Of a DNA stretch of 5,224 nt, positions 1 through 5,224 are shown piece after piece (the stretch's first letter is position 1; each line of letters opens with the position of its first letter). A program made the translations under genes and the position numbers. The stretch spans positions 12,180-17,403 of the forward strand of contig DBDN01000086.1 in the NCBI GenBank assembly GCA_002293615.1. The letters run 5' to 3'. The notes beneath the pieces were generated by a model. That model worked only from the letters and a program-made list of their open reading frames with translations, did no database searches and was not told the DNA's origin. This stretch comes from Betaproteobacteria bacterium UBA931. Its GTDB lineage: Bacteria; Pseudomonadota; Gammaproteobacteria; Burkholderiales; Casimicrobiaceae.

Positions 1-1162
1 CGCACCCCAGGTTCACCAGGCGGCCCTCGGCAAGCAGAATAATACGTTTACCGTCCGGAAAGATAATATGGTCCACTTGCGGCTTGATGTTTTCCCATGA
101 GTACTGGCGCAGAGCCGCGACTTCGATTTCGTTATCGAAATGGCCGATATTGCAGACGATGGCGTTGTTTTTCATCCGCTTCATGTGTTCGTGCGTAATG
201 ACATCGCGGTTGCCGGTGGCCGTGACAAAAATATCGGCTTTATCGGCAACGTCGTCCATACGCACCACGCGATAACCCTCCATTGCCGCCTGCAACGCGC
301 AGATCGGGTCGATTTCCGTTACCCATACTTGGGCAGATAATGCGCGCAATGCTTGCGCCGAACCCTTGCCGACATCGCCGTAGCCGCACACCACGGCGAT
401 TTTTCCGGCGACCATCACGTCGGTGGCGCGCTTGATCGCATCGACCAGCGATTCGCGGCAACCGTACAAATTATCAAATTTCGATTTGGTGACCGAATCG
501 TTGACGTTAATGGCCGGAAAGGCGAGACGCCCTTCATCATGCATTCTCTGCAGGCGATGCACCCCGGTTGTCGTTTCTTCGGTAACACCGCGAATGGCGG
601 CTTTGGTGCGCGAATAAAAGTTCGGTGTTTTTTCTAAGGTTTTTCTGATCGCGGCAAACAAGGCGGTTTCCTCTTCGCTGGACGGATGGTCCAGTAACGA
701 TGGATTTTTTTCCGCATCCGAGCCTAGATGCAAAAGCAACGTGGCGTCGCCGCCGTCGTCAAGAATCATGTTGGGCATGTCGTCGCTCGGCCACTGGAAA
801 ATGCGGTGCGTGAAATCCCAGTATTCCTCAAGCGTTTCGCCTTTATAAGCAAACACCGGCGTATCCGATGCCGCGACGGCGGCAGCGGCATGATCTTGCG
901 TTGAGTAGATGTTGCACGACGCCCAGCGCACGCGCGCGCCCAATGCCTGCAATGTTTCAATCAGCACGGCGGTCTGAATTGTCATGTGCAACGAACCCGC
1001 AATACGCGCGCCGGTGAGAGGCTTTGTTTTTGCGAATTCTTCACGGATCGCCATCAGTCCCGGCATTTCGGTTTCGGCAATGGCTATTTCGCGACGGCCA
1101 AAATCGGCCAGTCGAATATCGGCGATTACGTAATCGCCGGATGTTTTCACAGTATCTTTCAT
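1..1162 (-). CDS. ahcY: S-adenosylhomocysteine hydrolase (adenosylhomocysteinase), C-terminus cut by window edge
   Basis: Hydrolyses S-adenosylhomocysteine (SAH) to adenosine and homocysteine in the cytoplasm, using tightly bound NAD, and so removes the product inhibitor of methyltransferases. The first 387 residues are visible; bacterial members usually run to about 465-475, so roughly 80-90 residues including the C-terminal NAD-contacting tail lie outside. Seen in the translation: HMTIQTAVLIETL (59-71), the first signature CNIYSTQDHAAA (83-94), DDGGD (135-139), EETTTGV (195-201), NDSVTKSKFDNLYG (221-234) and the NAD-binding GYGDVGKG (260-267). By alignment with the human enzyme the catalytic residues are D136, E196, K226 and D230, all present. 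An acidic insert near 150-185 (with DHPSSEEE) is typical of bacterial and plant forms. The start MKDTV is chosen because GAGGA lies 4 nt upstream. An in-frame ATG 54 nt earlier (1216) lacks a good ribosome site and falls in the riboswitch leader. It is preceded by its own promoter and SAH riboswitch. Confidence 0.98.
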   Translation of the reverse strand, partial: MKDTVKTSGDYVIADIRLADFGRREIAIAETEMPGLMAIREEFAKTKPLTGARIAGSLHMTIQTAVLIETLQALGARVRWASCNIYSTQDHAAAAVAASDTPVFAYKGETLEEYWDFTHRIFQWPSDDMPNMILDDGGDATLLLHLGSDAEKNPSLLDHPSSEEETALFAAIRKTLEKTPNFYSRTKAAIRGVTEETTTGVHRLQRMHDEGRLAFPAINVNDSVTKSKFDNLYGCRESLVDAIKRATDVMVAGKIAVVCGYGDVGKGSAQALRALSAQVWVTEIDPICALQAAMEGYRVVRMDDVADKADIFVTATGNRDVITHEHMKRMKNNAIVCNIGHFDNEIEVAALRQYSWENIKPQVDHIIFPDGKRIILLAEGRLVNLGC

Positions 1163-1232
1163 GATGTCCTCGCAAAGAAAACGCAACTGGGGAAGCGTAA
1201 TCCGTTCGCATCCCATTTAACCGCAGAATGCG
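1163..1232 (-). promoter_or_regulatory. ahcY leader: Shine-Dalgarno and probable riboswitch expression platform
   Basis: The Shine-Dalgarno GAGGA (1171-1167) is 4 nt from the ahcY ATG. Two competing structures can be read. First, UGCGAG (1174-1169), which contains most of the Shine-Dalgarno, is exactly complementary to CUCGCA (1234-1229), whose CUC is part of the riboswitch P4 pseudoknot strand. Second, a local hairpin pairs 1233-1226 with 1206-1213 (8 bp with one G-U pair, 12-nt loop) and encroaches 2 nt on P4. The first pairing would hide the ribosome site when P4 is not formed, which predicts translational activation by SAH. No poly-U tract follows a stem here, so a transcription terminator is not supported. 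The pairings are seen in the sequence; the switching model is inference. Confidence 0.6.
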
Positions 1233-1300
1233 AGCGCCGTTGAGAACATCCGAGCCTGGCTTTTTGGCATTACGCGAAAAAGTCGCAGCGCTCCTCGGAG
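1230..1300 (-). ncRNA. SAH riboswitch aptamer upstream of ahcY
   Basis: RNA element that binds S-adenosylhomocysteine and normally raises expression of SAH-recycling genes. Read 5' to 3' on the minus strand it contains the conserved blocks CCGAGGAGCGCUGCGAC (1298-1282), GCCAGGCUCGG (1260-1250) and AACGGCGCUC (1241-1232). P1 is 6 bp, UCCGAG (1299-1294) with CUCGGA (1254-1249). The P4 pseudoknot is 6 bp, GAGCGC (1293-1288) with GCGCUC (1237-1232). Between them the P2 arm ends in a UUUUU/AAAAA helix (1281-1277 with 1265-1261) around an 11-nt loop. The arrangement matches the known SAH riboswitch class, found mainly in beta- and some gammaproteobacteria, and its place directly before ahcY is the classic one. 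Known of the family: it discriminates SAH from SAM and acts as an ON switch. Ligand binding by this copy is inferred. Confidence 0.95.
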
Positions 1301-1307
1301 AAAGCGA

Positions 1308-1313
1308 ATTATA
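1308..1313 (-). promoter_or_regulatory. Probable sigma-70 promoter (-10 box) of ahcY
   Basis: A perfect TATAAT lies 8 nt before the first base of the riboswitch aptamer, so transcription would begin at or within a base or two of the P1 helix with almost no extra leader. No good TTGACA-like -35 is found at 16-18 bp spacing, and the TG of an extended -10 is also absent. Its placement between the glycosyltransferase stop and the aptamer means ahcY need not depend on read-through from the upstream gene. Confidence 0.75.
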
Positions 1314-1368
1314 CAAGGTTTCGTAGAGTATTCGGCGGGTAATGCCTCAGTCATCCGCCCTGCGGCGC

Positions 1369-2295
1369 TTAAATTTTGTTTAACAGCACGGTAAGCCACA
1401 ATCGTAAATTACCGAGCGCGTTCTGGCCATGAACTCCAGAGCGTGAAAACAAGGCAATACGGCGAAAAAATGAAGCGGCGCGCGCTTGCTCGAAAAGCGA
1501 TAGTGTTTTCCGGTTTTCGGCGGGCATGTGTTCGATAAAAGGAACAAGTGCGCGAAGATGGCGGGTATTCCATTCCCGGTCGCGGCCTTTGAGCACATTC
1601 GTTAAGCGCGCCAAGCGCGCCGCCCAACCCGTGCCGATGCCGATCTGATTATCGGTGTGTTGACGATAAAGCACTGTTGGCTCGGCGTCGTAAAACACCC
1701 GCCCGCCGCAGGCGCTGATCAAAAGATAAGTCCACCAATCGTGAATCACAACGTCGTCGAAATTTTCGGTTTTCATCAGAAGCCGCCGCGCCGCTTGATT
1801 GAACAGCATGGTGTTGCCGCTGGCGATGTTTTGCGCCAAAGCATTCTGAAACGAAGGCAGGCGCGAACAAAGCGGCGAAGCGCCGATGGACGTGCTGTTT
1901 TCGTCGACCAGTCGCGTCCGCCCGCAAAATAACGCAGGTGTTGTTTCCGAAATGGTCGTGCACCAATGAATGCCGCGTTCCAGACGATTCGGGAGCCAAA
2001 TATCATCCTGATCGCAATAAGCAAAATAATCGGCGAGGATTCCCGGATGGCGCAATAACGCCAGAAAGTTGGCGGCGGCGCCTTGTTGCGCGCCGTGCAT
2101 CACCACCAGCCGGTCGGCGCCCAGCTGCTTCTGATATTTTTCAAGAATGGCGTATGTATCGTCTGTCGATCCGTCGTCGGAGGCAAAAATCGTCCAATGC
2201 GAATGCGTCTGCGCGGCCAGTGATTCGATTTGCTCCGACAAAAAACGTGCCCCATTGTGGGTGGCAAGCAGAATGGCGACGTGGCGGCGCGTCAT
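1369..2295 (-). CDS. Family 2 (GT-A fold) glycosyltransferase, rhamnosyltransferase-like
   Basis: A 308-residue cytoplasmic or membrane-associated enzyme predicted to move a sugar from a nucleotide-sugar donor onto a growing surface glycan. Visible motifs are the N-terminal nucleotide-binding strand ILLATHNGARFLSEQIESL (8-26), SDDGSTDDT (39-47), the metal-binding DXD-type region YCDQDDIWLP (93-102), the acceptor loop SGNTMLF (159-165), HDWW (185-188) with D186 as likely catalytic base, and YRQHTDNQIG (210-219). The CDQDDIW and HDWW combination is common in proteins annotated as rhamnosyltransferases of O-antigen or capsule clusters, but donor and acceptor cannot be read from sequence. No signal peptide or clear transmembrane segment is seen. 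It begins 23 nt after the hslU stop with no obvious Shine-Dalgarno, so co-transcription with hslU is likely. No other sugar genes are in the window, so its pathway is unknown. Confidence 0.92.
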   Translation of the reverse strand: MTRRHVAILLATHNGARFLSEQIESLAAQTHSHWTIFASDDGSTDDTYAILEKYQKQLGADRLVVMHGAQQGAAANFLALLRHPGILADYFAYCDQDDIWLPNRLERGIHWCTTISETTPALFCGRTRLVDENSTSIGASPLCSRLPSFQNALAQNIASGNTMLFNQAARRLLMKTENFDDVVIHDWWTYLLISACGGRVFYDAEPTVLYRQHTDNQIGIGTGWAARLARLTNVLKGRDREWNTRHLRALVPFIEHMPAENRKTLSLFEQARAASFFRRIALFSRSGVHGQNALGNLRLWLTVLLNKI

Positions 2296-2318
2296 ATCGA
2301 TGGTGCCGAAAGTGGCGC

Positions 2319-3644
2319 TTATAAAATGTAATCCGAGAGTTTTTGATTATGGACAATGCCGTCGAGCGTTTTATCGACAAATGCCGCGTCGATGATGATT
2401 TTTTGCCCGCTGAAACGCGACGCGTGAAACGAGATTTCTTCCAGCAGGCGCTCCATCACAGTATACAGCCGACGCGCACCGATATTTTCCATGCGTTCAT
2501 TGACATCAAAAGCGATCTCGGCGAGACGTTTGACGCCATCGTCGCGGAAGGTAAGCGCCACGTTTTCGGTCACCAGCAACGCTTCATACTGACGCGTCAA
2601 ACAGGCATCGGTCGCTGTCAGGATTTGCTCAAAATCGGACACGGATAACGAAGATAATTCAACGCGTATCGGGAAGCGTCCTTGTAATTCCGGAATCAGA
2701 TCGGATGGCTTCGACAGATGGAAAGCGCCGGAGGCGATGAAAAGAATGTGATCGGTACGAATCATGCCGTATTTGGTCGAAACAGTCGTGCCTTCCACCA
2801 GAGGCAATAAATCTCGCTGCACGCCTTGACGCGACACATCCGCACCGCCGGTTTCGGCACGCGCCGCGATCTTGTCGATTTCGTCGATGAAGACAATGCC
2901 GTTTTGTTCGGCGGCGGCAATGGCGCGTGTTTTGATTTCTTCATCGTTGATCAGTTTGGCGGCTTCTTCGTCAGTCAGCGCTTTGAGCGCTTCGCTTACT
3001 TTCATCTTTTTGGTTTGCCGTCGTGTGCCGCCGACGTTCTGAAACATGCCTTGCAACTGGGAGGCAAGCTCCTCCATTCCCGGCGGCGCCATGATTTCCA
3101 TTTCCGCAGCAATGACCGGGACATCAATATCGATTTCTTTGTCGTTAAGCTTGCCTTCCCGTAGCATTTTACGAAATTTCTGGCGTGTGCCGTTATCCGC
3201 GGAGCCGCTGTCGTGCGCCGCGGTTTGCGGCGGAGGCAGCAGAACATCCAGCAGGCGTTCTTCCGCAGCGTCCAAAGCGCGGTCACGCACTTTGCGTGAT
3301 TCGCGTTCACGCGCCTGCTTGACGGCCGTTTCCGCAAGATCGCGGACAATCGAGTCAATATCGCGTCCCACATAGCCGACCTCGGTAAACTTGGTTGCTT
3401 CGACTTTGATAAAAGGCGCTTCGGCAAGCCGCGCCAAACGGCGGGCAATTTCGGTTTTGCCGACACCAGTCGGCCCGATCATCAGGATATTTTTCGGCGT
3501 AATTTCATGGCGCAGCGGTTCCGGCACTTGCTGTCGGCGCCAGCGGTTGCGTAACGCGATGGCGACGGCGCGTTTGGCGTCATTTTGCCCGATCACATGT
3601 TTGTCGAGTTCGTGAACGGTTTCTTCCGGGGTCATTGAGAACAT
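2319..3644 (-). CDS. hslU: HslU, AAA+ unfoldase subunit of the HslVU (ClpYQ) protease
   Basis: ATP-driven hexameric unfoldase that feeds proteins into the HslV peptidase in the cytoplasm. Its 441 residues match the usual length (443 in E. coli) and the N-terminus MFSMTPEETVHELDKHVIGQ aligns end to end with the E. coli start. Visible elements are Walker A GPTGVGKT (57-64), the pore loop GYVG (90-93), the intermediate domain (about 110-240, charged), Walker B VFIDEIDK (251-258), the arginine-finger region QGRFPIRVEL (R323) and sensor 2 NIGARRLYTVMERLLEE (R391). The C-terminal tail KLSDYIL keeps the hydrophobic end that inserts into HslV. No strong Shine-Dalgarno precedes the ATG. In many proteobacteria hslV lies just upstream; here that space is non-coding and then the divergent ccmA. 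The glycosyltransferase follows 23 nt downstream. The intact docking tail suggests HslV is encoded elsewhere. Confidence 0.99.
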   Translation of the reverse strand: MFSMTPEETVHELDKHVIGQNDAKRAVAIALRNRWRRQQVPEPLRHEITPKNILMIGPTGVGKTEIARRLARLAEAPFIKVEATKFTEVGYVGRDIDSIVRDLAETAVKQARERESRKVRDRALDAAEERLLDVLLPPPQTAAHDSGSADNGTRQKFRKMLREGKLNDKEIDIDVPVIAAEMEIMAPPGMEELASQLQGMFQNVGGTRRQTKKMKVSEALKALTDEEAAKLINDEEIKTRAIAAAEQNGIVFIDEIDKIAARAETGGADVSRQGVQRDLLPLVEGTTVSTKYGMIRTDHILFIASGAFHLSKPSDLIPELQGRFPIRVELSSLSVSDFEQILTATDACLTRQYEALLVTENVALTFRDDGVKRLAEIAFDVNERMENIGARRLYTVMERLLEEISFHASRFSGQKIIIDAAFVDKTLDGIVHNQKLSDYIL

Positions 3645-3675
3645 GGGATTTTGCTTAAGGAAAAACGAAGGCAGA

Positions 3676-3684
3676 ATAATAACA
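3676..3684 (-). promoter_or_regulatory. Candidate extended -10 promoter of hslU
   Basis: On the minus strand TGTTATTAT gives a TG-n-TATTAT extended -10, about 30 nt before the hslU ATG. No consensus -35 is present at normal spacing, and I could not find a clear heat-shock (sigma-32) pair of CTTGAAA and CCCCAT-type boxes, although hslU is heat-induced in E. coli. The call is weak because the area is AT-rich. Confidence 0.35.
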
Positions 3685-3824
3685 GTGCCGGAGCAAGGCC
3701 GCGGGGGAAAGGACGTAACAGAAGCATTGGTCGGAAACTGTCATTGGTTTTTATGACGGAAGCGGTTTTATCGGCGCAGCGGTTTATGCGAATCCGGTCA
3801 TATCATAAAGTCGAAGTACATTCG

Positions 3825-3834
3825 GCAAATTTGC
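3825..3834. repeat. 10-bp perfect palindrome abutting the ccmA -10 box
   Basis: GCAAATTTGC reads the same on both strands and overlaps the TG of the extended -10 of the ccmA promoter. Such a placement could serve as an operator half or be chance in an AT-rich promoter. No second copy is seen nearby, and no regulator can be named. Confidence 0.3.
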
Positions 3835-3840
3835 TACAAT
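3832..3840 (+). promoter_or_regulatory. Extended -10 promoter of the ccmAB operon
   Basis: TGCTACAAT matches the extended -10 form TG-n-TACAAT. The likely start of transcription is near 3847, giving a leader of roughly 55 nt before ccmA. The -35 position at 17 bp spacing (3812-3817) does not resemble TTGACA, as is usual when an extended -10 is present. Confidence 0.6.
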
Positions 3841-3901
3841 CCCCCACTGTTTGGATTTTACAGGGGATGTGCGTTTGCATGTGCCCGGATTTTGATTGTT
3901 C

Positions 3902-4510
3902 ATGCTCGAAGTGCAGAATCTCGCGGCGCGCCGCGGCCACATCACGTTGTTTGATCAGGTCAGCTTTCGTCTGGAAGCGGGTGAAGCATTGATCATTACC
4001 GGTCCGAACGGCACGGGAAAGACCACATTGCTGCGGATGCTGGCGGGCTTATCGCATCCGCTGTCGGGCAAAATGTTCTGGCAAGGGATGGAATTGCGTC
4101 CTTTTGATCCTCTTTTGCGCAGTAACGTGAATTTTGCCGGGCATGCGCCTGCGCTCAAAGATGAATTGACGGCAGAAGAAAACCTTGAAATTTTAGTACG
4201 GTTGGCGGGCGAGCATGTTTCCCAAAAAATGATGCGCGAAGCGTTAAGTCAGGTGGCGCTTGGTGCGCGGCTGACTGTCCCGGCGCGAGTTTTATCGCAG
4301 GGGCAACGGCGGCGTATCGGTTTGGCGCGCTTGGCACTGGTGCCGAGGGTTTTGTGGGTGCTCGATGAGCCGGTGACTGCGCTCGATCCGGCTGGTATCG
4401 CGTTGCTTGGCGAGATGATGAGCGCGCATATTCAGCGCGGTGGTTCGGTAATCGCGGCAACGCATCAGGCGCTGAGTTTGCCCAATGCCCGCGCTTTTTC
4501 TTTTCAGTGA
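3902..4510 (+). CDS. ccmA: CcmA, ATP-binding subunit of the cytochrome c maturation (heme handling) ABC complex
   Basis: Cytoplasmic ATPase of the CcmABCD complex, which powers release of heme-loaded CcmE so heme can be attached to apocytochromes c in the periplasm. The 202 residues are typical for the family. Seen: Walker A GPNGTGKT (34-41), ABC signature LSQGQRRR (131-138), Walker B VLWVLDEP (150-157, D155 and E156), D-loop ALDP (160-163) and switch histidine H188. The stretch FAGHAPALKDELTAEENL (78-95) is the CcmA version of the Q-loop region; alanine stands where E. coli CcmA has Gln (GHQPG). I start at the ATG 3902. A TTG at 3896 would add two residues, resembling the E. coli MGMLEA start, and sits 6 nt after CGGA, so it is a real alternative. 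ccmB follows after 7 nt. Confidence 0.97.
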   Translation: MLEVQNLAARRGHITLFDQVSFRLEAGEALIITGPNGTGKTTLLRMLAGLSHPLSGKMFWQGMELRPFDPLLRSNVNFAGHAPALKDELTAEENLEILVRLAGEHVSQKMMREALSQVALGARLTVPARVLSQGQRRRIGLARLALVPRVLWVLDEPVTALDPAGIALLGEMMSAHIQRGGSVIAATHQALSLPNARAFSFQ

Positions 4511-4517
4511 GCATTGA

Positions 4518-5224
4518 ATGAATACGCTTGTATCCGCTTCTTTTCCGATCAAGCCGGCTTATGACTTTGGCGATGGCGCATTCTCTGCCTTCGCTTGGGC
4601 GCTGCGCCGCGATTTGAAACTGGCGATGCGCTCGCGTGCCGAATTGGGCGTGCAGATCCTTTTTTATATTATTGTTGTGGCATTGTTCCCGCTGTCGATG
4701 GCACCGGACCATAATATATTATTGCTGCTTGGCCCGGGAGTGATGTGGGTGGCGGCATTATTGGCGTCGCTGTTGTCATTATCGCGGCTTTTTGCCAACG
4801 ATTTCGCCGATGGCACGCTGGAACAGATGAGTCTTTCGCCATGGCCGTTGCCGGCGCTGATTTTGGGGAAAGTGGCGGCGCATTGGCTGACGACGGGTTT
4901 GCCGGTGGTCGTGCTGGTTCCCGTTTTGAGTGTTCAGTACACGCTGGAAACAGAAGCGGTATGGGTGTTGATTGCCGGGCTTTTGATCGGCACGCCGGTA
5001 TTATCTTTGCTTGGCGCGATCGGCGCGGCTTTGACGCTGGGTTTGCGTTCAGGCGGCGGCAGCCTGCTGGCGTTATTGGTGCTGCCGCTTTATGTGCCGG
5101 TTCTGATTATCGGCGCGATGGCGGTGGACAGTATTCGTAGCGGTATGGATGTGAGCAGTAACTTCGCATTGTTGGGGGCGGGGCTTTTGTTGGCGTTGGC
5201 GGGTGCGCCGTTTGCCACATCTGT
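4518..5224 (+). CDS. ccmB: CcmB, membrane subunit of the cytochrome c maturation ABC complex, C-terminus cut by window edge
   Basis: Inner-membrane partner of CcmA in System I cytochrome c biogenesis. 235 residues are visible and the frame is open to the window edge. Conserved blocks are ALFPLSM (55-61), GPGVMWVAALLASLLSL (72-88), RLFANDFADGTLEQMSLSP (90-108), GKVAAHWLTTGLPV (117-130), LLIGTPVLSLLGAIGAALTLGLR (155-177) and LVLPLYVPVLIIGA (187-200). About six hydrophobic segments can be drawn near 44-61, 69-88, 118-138, 147-175, 182-203 and 214-231, as expected. The last visible residues APFATS align with SPFAT close to the end of E. coli CcmB (220 residues), so only about ten residues are missing. 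The N-terminus carries some 23 residues before the AWALRRDLKLAMR block that opens the E. coli protein. The start lies 7 nt after the ccmA stop with only AGTGAG as ribosome site, which suggests translational coupling. Confidence 0.97.
   Translation, partial: MNTLVSASFPIKPAYDFGDGAFSAFAWALRRDLKLAMRSRAELGVQILFYIIVVALFPLSMAPDHNILLLLGPGVMWVAALLASLLSLSRLFANDFADGTLEQMSLSPWPLPALILGKVAAHWLTTGLPVVVLVPVLSVQYTLETEAVWVLIAGLLIGTPVLSLLGAIGAALTLGLRSGGGSLLALLVLPLYVPVLIIGAMAVDSIRSGMDVSSNFALLGAGLLLALAGAPFATS

Larger units (their letters stand above)
3645..3895. other. Non-coding divergent region between hslU and ccmA
   Basis: About 250 bp separate the two divergent starts. The minus-strand frames are full of stops and I see no HslV-like remnant such as its N-terminal threonine motif. 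An open frame at 3651-3992 on the plus strand has a composition unlike a protein and overlaps ccmA, so I treat it as chance. The region carries a candidate promoter for each direction, a 10-bp palindrome next to the ccmA promoter, and two copies of CATTGGT (3725-3731 and 3742-3748, 17 bp start to start) of unknown meaning. Confidence 0.7.

Noticed and set aside
353..637. 94-residue open frame on the plus strand
   Set aside because: Antisense to the catalytic region of ahcY; no independent coding signal.
1261..1281. TTTTT and AAAAA flanking a short loop, considered as a terminator
   Set aside because: The two runs pair with each other as the outer part of the riboswitch P2 arm; there is no GC-rich stem followed by a T-run.
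1334..1359. GGCGG/CCGCC inverted repeat after the glycosyltransferase stop as a terminator
   Set aside because: Only 5 bp with a 16-nt loop and no T-run after it on the minus strand, so it is not a convincing intrinsic terminator.
1938..2324. 128-residue open frame on the plus strand
   Set aside because: Antisense to the N-terminal half of the glycosyltransferase; Arg-rich and without domain features.
3645..3840. Possible decayed hslV upstream of hslU
   Set aside because: All minus-strand frames are broken by stops and none shows HslV-like motifs.
3651..3992. 113-residue open frame in the divergent region running into ccmA
   Set aside because: Overlaps the ccmA promoter and start in another frame; sequence is low-likelihood protein with a run of Cys residues from the leader, and no ribosome site fits.
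4155..4712. 185-residue open frame on the minus strand
   Set aside because: Antisense to ccmA and the start of ccmB, both of which carry clear family motifs; its translation is rich in Arg, Pro and Ala with no recognisable domain.
4745..5140. 131-residue open frame on the plus strand
   Set aside because: Out-of-frame reading within ccmB; the ccmB frame has the conserved membrane-protein motifs.

Overview
This is an ordinary-looking stretch of bacterial chromosome, most probably from a betaproteobacterium or a related proteobacterium. The evidence is an SAH-riboswitch in front of ahcY, a System I (Ccm) cytochrome c maturation operon, and an HslU very close to the proteobacterial type. The genus cannot be fixed from this window. 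I see no mobile elements, CRISPR arrays, tRNA or rRNA genes, and no broken genes.

Layout: three genes lie on the minus strand. In transcription order they are hslU (3644-2319), a family 2 glycosyltransferase (2295-1369) and ahcY (1162-1, cut by the left edge). Two genes on the plus strand start the ccm operon: ccmA (3902-4510) and ccmB (from 4518, cut by the right edge a few residues before its expected end). hslU and ccmA diverge from a non-coding region of about 250 bp (3645-3895). The two genes cut by the window edges, ahcY and ccmB, read as uninterrupted coding frames over their visible length.

Regulation: the best non-coding feature is the 206-bp gap between the glycosyltransferase and ahcY. 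It holds a perfect TATAAT -10 box, then at once a textbook S-adenosylhomocysteine (SAH) riboswitch aptamer with its P1 helix and P4 pseudoknot. After that comes a short leader in which the ahcY Shine-Dalgarno can pair with the 3' half of the pseudoknot helix. This fits an ON switch: SAH accumulates, the pseudoknot forms, the ribosome site is freed, and the SAH-degrading enzyme is made. The ccmA promoter appears to be an extended -10 type.

How the genes relate: ahcY belongs to the methyl cycle, ccmAB to periplasmic cytochrome c assembly, and hslU encodes the unfoldase of the HslVU protease. These are separate housekeeping functions placed side by side. Two arrangements deserve a second look: hslU has no hslV directly upstream, and a lone surface-polysaccharide-type glycosyltransferase sits just behind it. 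I found no convincing undescribed system here. The most testable regulatory idea is the riboswitch expression platform.
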